Of a stretch of 64,000 nucleotides of DNA, positions 33,142 to 43,850 are shown in pieces (the stretch's first letter is position 1; each line of letters starts with the position of its first letter). The notes beneath the pieces are model-generated. The model had not been told where the DNA came from. It ran no database searches and saw only the letters and a list, made by a program, of their open reading frames with translations. The DNA is from Cryphonectria parasitica EP155 (Eukaryota > Ascomycota > Sordariomycetes > Diaporthales > Cryphonectriaceae): positions 496,001 to 560,000 of the forward strand of contig NW_024468910.1 in the NCBI RefSeq assembly GCF_011745365.1, in the 5' to 3' direction. Made by a program: the position numbers and the translations under genes.

Positions 33142-33663
33142 ATGAGCATGATTATTTCTTCTTGTTGGCCAATTCATCGCCCTACTATGCTCCGAACCCA
33201 GGACGACTGCCGTTCTTCGGTGCCAGCCGCCAGATCGCCTACCCCGCATCCCAGCCCACCCTATCCTACGCATCCGTCCCAAACGTTTTCACATAATCAT
33301 CTTCGCGAGTTCCTAGAATATACATATGTATCGGAAAGACGTGTCTATAAAAGCTCGCTTTACAAGGTTCGATATGTGAAGATCGATGCTGCAGACTGGA
33401 AGCGAACCTCAGTAGAGCAATGGGCTATGCGAAGCGGAGAACAAGAACTGCAAAGGAATAAGGCAGACTAGAATGCCAAAATTGTACGTTGCTATAATGT
33501 CTGTTGCTGTGAAAAGAGCAAGCTGGAAAAGAAAGTACCGGATGCTTGTGAAAGCGACGAATTGATCAAGGATATCCGTAATCTGCGCCTGGATAATACA
33601 CTATGCAGGGCTGGCAAAAGTGAGAGTTCTCGGCCACCGGGCCATATGCTGGTTCGAAAGTAG
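33142..33663 (+). pseudogene. Unrecognised ORF, possibly the downstream part of the same decayed gene
   Basis: 174 codons with one in-frame TAG at 33469. A Pro/Ser-rich start is followed by a more ordered part (EYTYVSERRVYKSSLYKVRY..., CYNVCCCEKSKLEKK). It may be joined to 32590-33100 by an intron or frameshift. No function is proposed. Confidence 0.4.
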
Positions 33664-33779
33664 TAATTCAACTAGAATAATATAATCAGGAGTATGCTCA
33701 TCATTTATTCCTAAGCGCCTGCACAAGAAAGTTTCCCCTCGCTTTTTCTTCAACGCTTCTCAGAGTCCTCTTCATGCCA

Positions 33780-36737
33780 CTATGCGCTTTCGCATATTTC
33801 ATATGTGTATATAGGTCTTTCCGGTTGATATGAAATCGTAATTTCTGCGCTATTATTTATGTTTTTGTAAGCAATAACAGCTAGCCTGTACCGGCTGGAT
33901 AGTCTTTTCGCTGTTAAACATGCAACAGCATGTTTTGCGCAAGTATGGTTCAGAAGACGGAAAACATTGCCCTCATTGCGACAGTCAATCTGGCACTTGT
34001 AGAAATCAACTACACGATTATTGTTCAAGCTGTTAGGAGGAACCAGCTTGCTTGTAATGAAACCGATAAGATCATGCCTCCGGTAGATAGTCGCTCTAGG
34101 CTCTGCTGAAATAGCTTGTAAGCCAAGCCTCTTCCCTGGATACACCATGATCCGGGGTTTTGCATCGGGCACAGACGAGTAGCAGTTGCAAGAGGAAGAT
34201 GTGCAGTAGTCGCATTGCTTCTCTGTAGGCGCCAACAAAGTTGGATCTGGCCAATCTGAAAACTCCATTGCACAATAGTAGTCCTTCATTAGCGATGGGA
34301 CTGGCTGGATCAACGACAACATATCGTCTTCTGGCAGCTCGTAAAGAGGTTTGCTCAACTCTTTGGTTTCCCATGCGAAGTAAGCATCATGAGTGACGAA
34401 AGACTGCTGGAAAGCTTTTCCTGCTATGCAGATTGCACGGGTATAATCATCGTCAAGCAGGCTATGGAACAGTCGAAGCTCCTGACTGTCCATGTTGCGG
34501 TACATTGCAGGTGAGACTTGGAAAGGGTTATGTTTATCTGAGAGGATAAAGCATAGCATGCCTTCAAAGCCTCGGCATATTCCTCGCCATATTTTGCCTA
34601 GCCGGAGATGATAGTCGTATTGGCTGACGGTAAGTCCTGAGTTTTGGATGACCTTCTCTTTGACGTTAGACCTCACTCTGTATGATCCATCTCTTGACTT
34701 CTCGATTTCAGCAGCGAAGAGATACTGATTGAGATGTGTGATAACTTTGTTATTGCGAAGCTCATCCAAGATCCTTAGGCGCTGTTCTGCGTTAGCTCCA
34801 TGAGATCTTGGAAACAAGATGTTTTGGAGCTGCAGATTTCTTTTTGCGCTGACCAGATCGCAGAATTGCTTCACTGCATACCGACTTCGGACTGCCGTTG
34901 CGAGCTTTAGAAGGTGTGCATGAGGTGGCGCCATCTTGTTAAAGCTGGGGATATTGCATTGCTGATCTGCGCGCAAAAGCTCCTCAGCGGATGCTAAGTC
35001 CAGTCTCGGCCGCTTGGAGACATCTGGGTGTGTCAACACTCGTTTCAGAGACTGATGGCCGGCAAGGAAAGAGGTTGTGAAATGTGCAGAATATTGGCCG
35101 GAGAATATAGTCGGAGATGGGGTAACTGGAGTAGGAAGTGAAGCCGGCCGCGTATTTGCAGAAGGCCCTTCAGTCGACGAACGGCGAGTGTCCGAGGATT
35201 CACCGGTGGAGATGCCGTGAGACGAAGCGACGGAAGTTTCGGCAGCAGAATCAGCAGCTTGAGCCTCGTCCTGATCAGCCCCCTCTTGTGAACTAGTCTT
35301 GATGGTATCTTCATCAATCTCACTCTCGCCTTCATCGGAGATCTCCATCAAATCCAGCTGTGGCGAGCTTGGAGAAGCTGGGCCTGATGCAGACCTGTCC
35401 GATGAAAGATCCGTGCTTTCACATACAGCTGTTGGCTGCCTTTTCTTTGAACATGTCAGCTTTGTCTTGCTTATCTGTTTGTTGGCTTGCTGTGGCAGCA
35501 GTGTCCTTGAAGGCTCTAGCTGCGGGCTAGCATCGGTGGCAGCTGATACTTTCTGTTCTTTTCTGCCAAGCTTCTGGACAGCAACGTGCTCGAGTCCTTT
35601 GAGCCCGCATTGGGAACAGACTAAAGTGGGTGAAAGAATAGGATCGTCTGGCAGCCCGAAGTTGATCGAGATCGCAAAGCATGAAGTTAGGTTCAGAACT
35701 GCATGGTATTAGCCTGGCGCAGTAATCACCATGTCGCCAGAGCCAGCGAGAATGAGCTCAAAGTTGATGCCTATCCTTGCGAGTGTTTCTGGGGAGACAA
35801 GTAGATTGAGATGTCGCATCCATTGGCTGCACCGGGGTGACTTGGTGATTAAGGGATAAAGACTTTCAATAAACCTTTCGAAGCTTGCATTGGAATGTAT
35901 GTCGATGAGAACTCAAAGCTTGAATCCGAGGAGAGTCACATTGCAGGACCGCACAGCTCCGTCCTCGTAGTGAAAAGCTGTCCCTGAATTCTTCTCGCCA
36001 GCGTGCCAATAAGGCGTAGTGATGCTAGGAATGTTGCCAAGTTCAAGAAGTTTTCCAGGGCTGAGCAGGGTATCGAAATCGGGTGCAAGAGGGGACCCAA
36101 CGTAATAAACGACAGGCCTTCTTGGCGGGGAAGCAATGACAGTCTCGAAGACTTTGTCATACTTGTGCGGAGGCGTTTGCGGAAGGTCCGAGAAGTCTGG
36201 AAATCTAAACTTTGCGTTCCACGATAGAGAAAGGATCGAAACACCCTTTGCCGAGGCGGAAGAATGTTGAACAGCACGAGTTGAACTTGCGTGAGGATCC
36301 ACAAGCCTTTTCGAAATACTGGCTAGATCACAAGACCCGAGGCCTGAAATGCGAACCTTGCCAGAGAAGTCGGTACCATACTGCGTGAGGCTCGCTACTA
36401 GTTTGTATCCCATCTCGGCGACAGAGAGCACAGAGCTGCTGCTGAAATTTGCGGTCGACGGCGCCATCGTTCCGCCTGGCTCATGCCTTTCGTCCTCTGC
36501 GGAGTCAGGTCTGGGCTCGGAACGCCTCGACCCCGGCGGTGAGACAGCTGGAATGGTGTAGGCGGCGCAGTCTTCCCTCAGCTGATGTACGCTTTTGGAC
36601 AAATTATCGAGGCAGCTTATGATCGTATCCAAGCGCGAAGTAGGCTCACGAGGAAGCGTTGTTGCTTGTTGCTGCAGCTGACCGAGGATCTCCCTGATTC
36701 TCTGTTCCAGTAGCTCAAATCTCTTGCTGACCTCCAT
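33780..36737 (-). pseudogene. JmjC-SET fusion protein, 986-codon frame with two in-frame stops
   Basis: One minus-strand frame from ATG 36737 to 33780, broken only by TGA at codon 275 (35915-35913) and TAA at codon 343 (35711-35709). Codons 1-60 are a coiled coil. A JmjC-type domain spans about 165-360: NIPSITTPYWHAG, H256-Y-E258, then GFKL[stop]VLIDIH and APG[stop]YHAVLNLT with H345, giving the H-x-E...H iron triad. Codons 380-560 are low complexity. The C-terminus has a CDYC...CNC cluster and a SET domain at about 860-970 (PGKRLGLQAI, GNVFRLLNHTC at 923-933, AEITISY). TGG and CAA at the two stops would restore normal motifs. Demethylase and methyltransferase domains in one chain are unusual. 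Recent pseudogene, or expressed as shorter pieces, cannot be decided here. Confidence 0.72.
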
Positions 36738-36875
36738 GGTGTGTCGTGCATTAAGTGTACAGTATGATGAAGCTCTGGGGAGCCGCCCGAGGGGGGGGGG
36801 GGCAGAGTCTGACAGAAAGGCTCCGTTATTCTGAAGAAGAGAAAGACAGGACCGATCCTGGCCAGGTGGCTGAGC
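36738..36875. other. Upstream region of the JmjC-SET gene
   Basis: Likely 5' flank of the minus-strand gene. It holds a 14-base poly-G run near 36791-36804. Confidence 0.4.
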
Positions 36876-37093
36876 TTATATTTACCGACATCCAGGTCAC
36901 GAAACGCCCGTTGTCAGGTCCAACACCGATAATCCCAGACATGCTCACATAACCCAGGGTTAGGGTTGTAGAGGGGAGAGACTCGTCCCTTGACACATGT
37001 GGGAAGAACCCAGTTACCGTTCCGTATTGCCCGAGCCGATACTTGACCCCTTGTGCGCTTAAGGATCCTCGGATTACTGCAGAGCTTATTACA
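36876..37093 (+). repeat. Diverged solo LTR of the gypsy family, internally shortened
   Basis: Retains CATCCAGGTCACGAAAC near the start, ACATAACCCAGGGTTAGGGTT in the middle, and TTCCGTATTG...TCGGATTACTGCAGAGCTTATTACA at the end, in the same order as the full LTRs. About half the usual length. No internal element sequence adjoins it. Confidence 0.65.
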
Positions 37094-37538
37094 GGATCAA
37101 TTGTGATGATGAGATTTTAGATGTGTTATCAGCGGGCACAGCCCCGCAGTTTTCTGTACCCGGAAGCTGGCCTAGGGATAGTAAAGTACCCCAAGCCTGT
37201 CATTCATGTAAACATTAGCAATGAGGTTCTTTTTTGGTTGGGCACAGGAGGTGTTCACTTTCCCCTCTCTCTTTTCTCTTCTCTCTTTTCTCTTCTCTTT
37301 GCTACATTAGCAGTGAAGCACGAAGCTTACGGGTGTCCAACCTCTGCCCGGCTTCCTTTCCATGCGTCCCACCGAACAGAATTCTAGCCATAGTCAGTCG
37401 CTCAGGAGAGAGAAGGCTACTTATTACGAAGTCCAATACCAGCTTCTCTCCATCTGTGCCAATAGCTCCGATGGTGCACAAGCCCCCCTAGGATTGGCCA
37501 GGAAGGCACGCAAGCATAACAAGGAGCTTAGAAGAGAC
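37094..37538. other. Non-coding gap with a pyrimidine tract
   Basis: A C/T-only tract runs from about 37259 to 37301. No gene is supported. Confidence 0.55.
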
Positions 37539-37875
37539 TAAAATGCAATCGTTAGTGGAAACTGCGTCCGCGAGCAGGCGGCATTGCTCTTGAGGAAGTC
37601 GCGGTATGCGAGGAAGATGGGGACCACGTTGAGAGGGATCTCTGGGTCCTGTGGGAAGCAGGGGGGCCCAGTGTAGCTGTCCATCTTGACGAGAACGACA
37701 AAAGGCTATTGCTTGCGAGGATCCTCGATACCTGCAAACCAAGCAATATCATAGATATTGCCCATAGCGCCGTTCACCAAGCCAGCTTCCACCCACACAT
37801 TGTCTGTCAGCATAACGCGAGCACCGACACATAGCAGCAGAGAGCTGTGCAGGTTTCCAGCATCGCGAGAAGGGA
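37539..37875 (-). pseudogene. PIF1-family DNA helicase fragment
   Basis: Minus-strand frame reads LLLCVGARVMLTDNVWVEAG, NGAMGNIYDIAWFAG, then VVLVKMDSYTGPPCF and CSRTQFPLTIA, ending at a stop near 37539. This is the order of the C-terminal helicase region of fungal PIF1-like helicases, where TQFPL is normally followed by the KSQG motif; here it is lost. One internal TAG follows DPRKQ. About 110 of 600 or more residues remain. Source could be a host PIF1-like gene or a Helitron helicase; no Rep motif is seen. Confidence 0.7.
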
Positions 37876-38137
37876 CAGAGTGGGCCTATGAACTCGCATT
37901 TACATTAGGACACACAAATGCTGGCACCTTGAGACAGAATGCCTCGAAGATCTATAAGTGAACAGGTCGACAGTTCTACTATATTGCTCATAGGACTATT
38001 TGGTTTCAGATTTTGGAACACCTTGCAACAAGCCACAGCCGAGCAGGAATGTCTTTTTGAGAATCGAGGTATTAGGGGATACTCAGTCAAAATGTGTTTA
38101 TATATTGTAAACAAGATCTTCTTCCCTCATAGCTTGC
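37876..38137. other. Non-coding gap
   Basis: No gene or repeat is recognised; likely the 3' flank of the kinase gene that follows. Confidence 0.5.
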
Positions 38138-40180
38138 TTACCCCATGAATACTTTCCCTCCTCTTGACTTCACCTGCTTTACCAGCTGGTCTACCAAATC
38201 TGTTTTCAAGCGGAAGAAAGCTATAATTCTGTAAGCATCGGCAAAGGTTACATAGCTTCCCTGAACTCCTTTGCCACGCATAATTATTCTGTTTATCTTC
38301 CCGAGACTCTTGTCAATATCTCTCCAAGGAAGATTTCGCTCGCTTCTGCATATTTGACAGATGTGAGTTACATTCACCCGCCCTGGCCGTGCCATGTACA
38401 GTACGGTGTTGGTGCCGGATCTTAGGATCCAGTAGGATGCAGTTGCTGCTAGCTGCTTGTTGACATTCTGTGGCTGTGTAGCCTGGGTCGGTGGGCTGGT
38501 ATGGTCGGGGATCTCGGTAGGGACCAGCCTGTTGGAGATCTCGGTCGGCGGGGCTGTATGCCCAGAGGGCTCAGCATGGTCGCTAGGAGAAGCAAAGATC
38601 TCGGTCGTGTGAAGAAGCGGCCTGTAAGGAGACGTTAGCAAGCCAGCGCGCAAATCACGACTCGAAACCTAAACTGAAGCCGCAACGTACCAGTCTGGTG
38701 GGCTTGGAGCGTCTTGAGACCGGTACTGCTTAGGCGTTGGGAACTGTTCAGTGGGGGTTTGGGAAGCATCCCGGTTGTTCAGAAAGGAGTCTTCGAGAAG
38801 AATCTGATCAGCAGGAGGGCGATCATCCGGCAAGATTCGAAGCAGAGACTTGACAAAGTTGTAGTAGTCTATGTTCATAGCGTAGTCGAGTCTCTGTATG
38901 AGCCGTTCGGTCCAGCATGGCTTCTTCTTGATACCCTTTGGGTAATCGGGCAGCCCCAGAACGAGCTCCAGAGCAATCACTCCGAGAGACCACAGGTCGA
39001 CCTTGTTAGTGTAGCAGGCCTCGGAGAGAACTTCAGGAGCTAGGTAGAGGGCTGTGCCACAATTTGTCTTGAGTTGTTGAGACCGTGCAACTGCTAGACC
39101 GAAATCAGTTATTTTGATATGTATCGGATTGCGCTGAGGTACCAGGATGTTGGCTGGTTTTAGATCACGATGCGTGATACGATTGGAGTGAAGATAATCC
39201 AGACCGAAGAGCATTTCAGTCGCGAGCTCTCGTGTATCATCTAGTGTGAATGGCGATTGTGCATGTAATATCTCCAGGTTGAGGCCGTGAACGAGTTCCA
39301 TAACTATCATAGTATTGTCTTGATCCATCGAGATAAACTCGATAAACTTCACAATGTTGCGCTTTATAAAATATTAGTATGGGTAATAAGCAATATTAAT
39401 ATGGGAGCATACATGAGAGAGGCTTTGCAGAATCGCTGGTTCTCGCAAGCTCTGTTTTCCAAGCTTGTGGATCTCCTTGACTGCAAATGTAGCTCCGGTA
39501 TAGGAGTGAACTGCCCGATATACCGTTCCGAAAGCGCCGTTGCCGATCTTGGCTTGAAATACATAAGGATGCCGAGCTCCCTGAGCTGCGGTCAGAACTG
39601 TAGAAGACGGCGGGATAGATGCTAGATTCAGAGTGCCGAGACTTGGGAGAGCGCGGCTGAGTCGTGAAAAGAACTGCTCCAGATACTGCAAGTGATCGTT
39701 GCTATGATCAGCAAGCTCGAGGATAACAACGTCATCAGGGAGGAAGACTGTCGTCGTATCATTTGGCAGGAGGGCTCGCTGAGTTTTGATTTTGATTTTG
39801 CCATACCGCTCAGAGCTCATGTTGATACCGTAGGTTGAAAGGTTCTTTAGTATAATACTCTTGATGACAGGATTGAACTGTACTGTGAAGAACCGTTTGC
39901 TAGCTGTATTGATGTACACATCACAGGTTGCTGTATCACGACCAAAGACAAAGCCAAGCCGTTCGTCTTTCATGCTGTGGTCGACAGTAAAGCGTAAAAA
40001 GGCTTTATCGACTTCTTCCGGAGCAGGTGTACCCCCATGCGTAGGCGTTGTTGCCTGACTGGCAAAATCATCGGAGAGAAATGTTGGGTTTCCCCACACA
40101 CGAAAGCGCTCATTATGGGAATGATGTACGAAGTCGCCAGTGGAAGTTACTGTGAAAAGAATCTTAGCTTTCTCGTCCAT
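38138..40180 (-). CDS. FHA - Ser/Thr kinase - APSES/KilA-N-like protein, three exons, 640 aa
   Basis: Exon 1 40180-39413, intron 39412-39362 (51 bp, GTATGC...TACTAAT...AAAG), exon 2 39361-38691, intron 38690-38622 (69 bp, GTACGT...GCTAAC...TTACAG), exon 3 38621-38138; the sum is 641 codons. An FHA domain spans about 78-150 (FGRDTATCDVYI). The kinase has a GNGAFGTV loop (213-220), AVKEI Lys235, HRDLKPAN (320-327), DFG (342-344) and APE (364-366): all catalytic residues are present. The C-terminus (545-630) reads VLYMARPGRVNVTHICQI...GVQGSYVTFADA, like an APSES/KilA-N DNA-binding domain. FHA-kinase order recalls Rad53/Cds1 checkpoint kinases; the DNA-binding tail is unusual. An in-frame ATG at 40306 would add 42 residues. 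Confidence 0.85.
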
Positions 40181-40441
40181 GCTGGATTCTTGCGGCAGGA
40201 GAAAGAGAAGCAGACCAAGGAGCGGGGAATGGCTTGTCTTCGCAAGGGTGGTTGCAATGATTGCGATGCAGTCTCTTATACGCTCCGGACTTATGGGGGG
40301 GACCATACGGGCCGCTTTTCACCGCCACTGTGATGTTCAGAATACGGACCATCTACTTAATACATTGTTAAATTACAGGGTAGCCAGGTTATCTTAAGCG
40401 CTTCGTGATTCATCACGTCTCCGCACTATCAGATCACTAGG
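40181..40441. other. 5' flank of the kinase gene up to the repeat block
   Basis: Promoter side of the minus-strand kinase gene. No specific element recognised. Confidence 0.4.
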
Positions 40442-40902
40442 TGTTATGACCCATCCAACATGCAGGTCACGAGAACAGATCACAGGCAAGCAGGGACCAG
40501 GTGTCATGACTCAACATCAGGCAACCAACAAGGATTACGTAATCCAGGGTTAGGGTTACGAGTTCCACCAGGCAGGGATGGACCGCGAGGACCGCAAGCG
40601 GTCCTGTTGATGCAACCTTGGACCGCAACTATCGCCGTTGACTCTTACGGTTCATACTGAAGAGCTGGATATATAAGAACACGTTCCTTGCCATTAGATA
40701 GATTCAGTACATAGCTCTTCAGTTGTTAATCTAAGTCTTCAGTCTTACATACTGAGTAGCCCCAAAAGCAGTGAATACTTGTATCGCTTACTAGAACTTA
40801 TACAGTTCCATATTCAAGAACTTAATACTTTGATATCACTCTTGTTAGCATAAATCTCTTTGTATACTTTGGAATCTTCGGATTGCTGCAGTGCTCATTA
40901 CA
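40442..40902 (+). repeat. E2 5' LTR (461 bp)
   Basis: TGTTATGACC...CTCATTACA. U3 is of a fourth type, with GGACCGCGAGGACCGC and AAGCGGTCC. It contains CCAGGGTTAGGGTTACG. Followed by TTTTGACAACTC, the primer site. Confidence 0.9.
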
Positions 40903-41151
40903 TTTTGACAACTCTTGTTCAAGAATGGTTCAGTATTACCCTTTGAATAATATGGAATACGATAGCTTTTCCAGGAATCCCTTCGTTCTCGCGCGCTTCT
41001 ACTCAGGAAGAACTAATTAATCAGGTATATCAGCTTATCCAGCATATTCAGAACCTGCGCGAACAATAGCAGGCTTAGAGCGCTACCATCGCTAACTAAT
41101 AAGCTCAGCTAGCTTAACAAGCTCAGCAGATGCAGTTTATCTCTGCAATTA

Positions 41152-41606
41152 TGTTATGACCCATCCAACATGCAGGTCACGAAACAGATCACGAGCAACA
41201 AGGACCAGGTGTCAAGAACCCAACGTTCTGACAAAGCATTGATTACATAACCTAGGAAGGAGACAGGGATGGATCACTAGGAGCACCAGGAGCGCGGCTC
41301 ACTAGGCTCACCCGGATCACCGCGGTGATCCGCAAGACGCTGCCAGACAGTGATCCATACTGAAGAGCTGGATATATAAGAACACGGTCATTACCATTAG
41401 AAGAATTCAGTACATAGCTCTTCAGTTGTAAATCTAAGTATTCAGTCTTCATATACTGAGTAGCCCCAAAGGCAGTGAATACTTGCATCGCTTATTAGGA
41501 CTTGTACAGTTCCGTATTCAAGAACTTAACACTTTAATACTGCTCTTGTTAGCATAAATCCCTTCGTATACTTAGGAATCTTCGGATTGCTGCAGTACTC
41601 ATTACA
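41152..41606 (+). repeat. E1 5' LTR (455 bp)
   Basis: U3 has GATCACCGCGGTGATC; TATATAAG lies near 41370. The presumed RNA start motif is AGTTGTAAA (AGTTGTGAA in the 3' LTR). Confidence 0.93.
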
Positions 41607-41618
41607 TTTTTACAATTC
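41607..41618 (+). other. E1 primer-binding site (self-priming type)
   Basis: TTTTTACAATTC follows the LTR. Undoing C-to-T changes gives TTTTCACAACTC, complementary to AGTTGTGAA kept in the 3' LTR. A, E2 and E3 instead have TTTTGACAACTC (RIP-altered in A). Confidence 0.65.
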
Positions 41619-41665
41619 TTGTTCAAGAACGGTTCAGTATTACCCCTTGAGCAATACGGAATACG

Positions 41666-43850
41666 ATAGCTCCTCCAGGAACTCCTTCGTCCTCGCGCGC
41701 TCCTACTTAGGAAGAACTGGTTAACCAGATGTATCAGCTTACCCAGCGTATCCAGAATCTGCGCGAACAACAGCAGGCTTAAAGCGCTACCATTGCCAAC
41801 CAGCAGGCCCAGCTAGCCCAACAGGCTCAGCAGGCCCAGCTAGCCCAATAAGCTCAGCAGGCGCAGTCCACCTCTGCAGTTACCAGTAGTGCTAGAAAGG
41901 CATACAAGATGGATAAGCCCGCTATATACAACAGCAACCAGAAGACGCTACATGGGTTCCTTACCCACTGCAGAGCATACTTTTTGCATCATACAACCCA
42001 GTTCATCATGGAATCTGAGAAAGTTATTCTAGCAGGAACTCATCTCGAAAAGGATGCTCTCATCTGATACGAACCTTCTCTGCGCAACCACTTGGAGCAT
42101 TAGAACGATTCCAGCGTATGTACCCAGAGTACCAAGGATATATTCGATTCTTTTGAAAGCTTCGAGAAAGCTCTCAAAGAGATCTTTGGTAATCCCAACG
42201 AAGAACGTATTACAGCTTAGCAGCTTATGAACCTCAGACAGACTAAGTTGGCTTCTGCCTATACAGTTAGATTTAAGCAACTCTCAGCACAACTTCCGTA
42301 GGAAGATAAGAATCTCATGGAATACTATTACAAGGAACTCAAGAATAACATTAAAGATGAAATCTCCAAGCAGGATTAGCTGGAGAACTTTGTAACATTC
42401 TCCAATCAAGCTATCTGCATCAACAACTGTTTATACGAACGATGGATGAAGAAGTCTAAGAAGGAAGGAAGCTAGACTTGGAGGTTTTCAGCTAATACGG
42501 GCAAGAAATTCCAAAACAAGAATAGCAGTTGATATAGCAGTATAGCTCAGAGCAGCACTATGCATGCTAATTCCATGGAACTCAATACAGCTAATAAGCA
42601 GTATAGCAAGAAAAACAGTATTACTTGCTATAACTGCAATAAACAAGAATACATTGCATGCAACTGCTATCAATCCCAGAAGAACAAGTAGCAACTAATC
42701 CAGAAAGGATGCTAGGTAAATGTTGCTCGACGATAGGAATCTAATCAACTGAGCAAAAACACTCTCTCGGAGCAAGTATTGGATTCTGTTAATTACGGAA
42801 GTCTCAGCTGAACATTCTGCTATAACAACAACTGCTTAATACACCTCTCGAATAAGGAAGATTCAGAATAGTTCCCTTAGAAACCTAGATGCCGCAGACA
42901 AATAGTAACAGCAGGACGAGGGTGCACGCCCAGCACTCCTACAAGTAGCAACTCGAACTGTTCTAACATCATGAAACAGAGCATTCAAGCGTTGAAAGAA
43001 GAGCTTAGCAACGATACCCTTCAACATTCCTCATTGCCTACGCCAAGCACTATAACCAGGGATATAGATAAGGAATAATACCCTCTTAGCTACTGATACA
43101 AATATCTAGGCAATACAGAGAACGCTTCTCAAGCAATAGAAGGGTTAAGCCAGAGCAAACAACCTAGCAGCCCGCAGAAGCTCCCCGCAAACAACATGCC
43201 CAACAAACCTACAGGAAGATTTCCCTTCAGTATTGGGTGGAACAAGGAAACAACATGGATTGAATATCTCGTTTATAGGATAGGACTAAAGGAGCTCTTC
43301 ACCTGCATTCCCTTGCAAAACATCAAAGCACGAGAAGATAAGAACTCTTGGATCAGCTCACTTCACAACCTACACCACGAATTAGCTTAGATCTCCTGCA
43401 CCTATCATAGCTGCAGAATGCATTTCTCGGACAAAGTGCAGCACGAATAGTTCCCCATCAGAGAACCAGAGCAAATCCTTCAGGCTGTTGAAGAATAGGA
43501 ACTCCGCTTCAGAGAGGTTCTCAACAAACAACACTACAATGCATACATCGAGCTACCGGATGATTGCTCTATACAATGTGTAAACAAGAAGATAAAATGA
43601 TAGCAGTACAAAATGATACTCTGTACGATTCACATTAATAACAAAGTTCGCAACTAGCATCAACAGAAGAAAGACTAGGAATAATAACGATACGAGCAAA
43701 AACAAGCTAAGAAGCTCGCTCAAGAAGCAGCGAAGCAGGCTTAGAAGAATAAGCAGTTCTCAACAAACCTAAAAGAACAGGATCGCCTGTAAAGGAACTG
43801 CAGACGATCAGATTAGAACGGTTTCTATATAGAGCTTTCAAGATAGATTA
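41666..43850 (+). pseudogene. E1 gag and linker region
   Basis: Start equivalent is ATA at 41666 (ATG in B). A Gln/Ala-rich coiled segment repeats near 41790-41880. The capsid-like part is followed by a C-Y-N-C-N-K-Q knuckle near 42625-42665 in which the expected His reads Tyr. A further ~350 codons follow, with PFSIGWNKETTWIEYLVY (43220-43275) and a Cys-containing WISC...SCR block near 43390-43420. The block is conserved in A, B, E2 and E3, so it is a real part of this family's long Gag. Confidence 0.72.

Noticed and set aside
36950..36975. Possible telomere or subtelomere end (TTAGGG)
   Set aside because: Only two units, always inside LTRs, never a tandem array.
37488..37742. Minus ORF of 84 aa over the helicase relic
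   Set aside because: Wrong frame; the PIF1-like frame carries the recognisable motifs.
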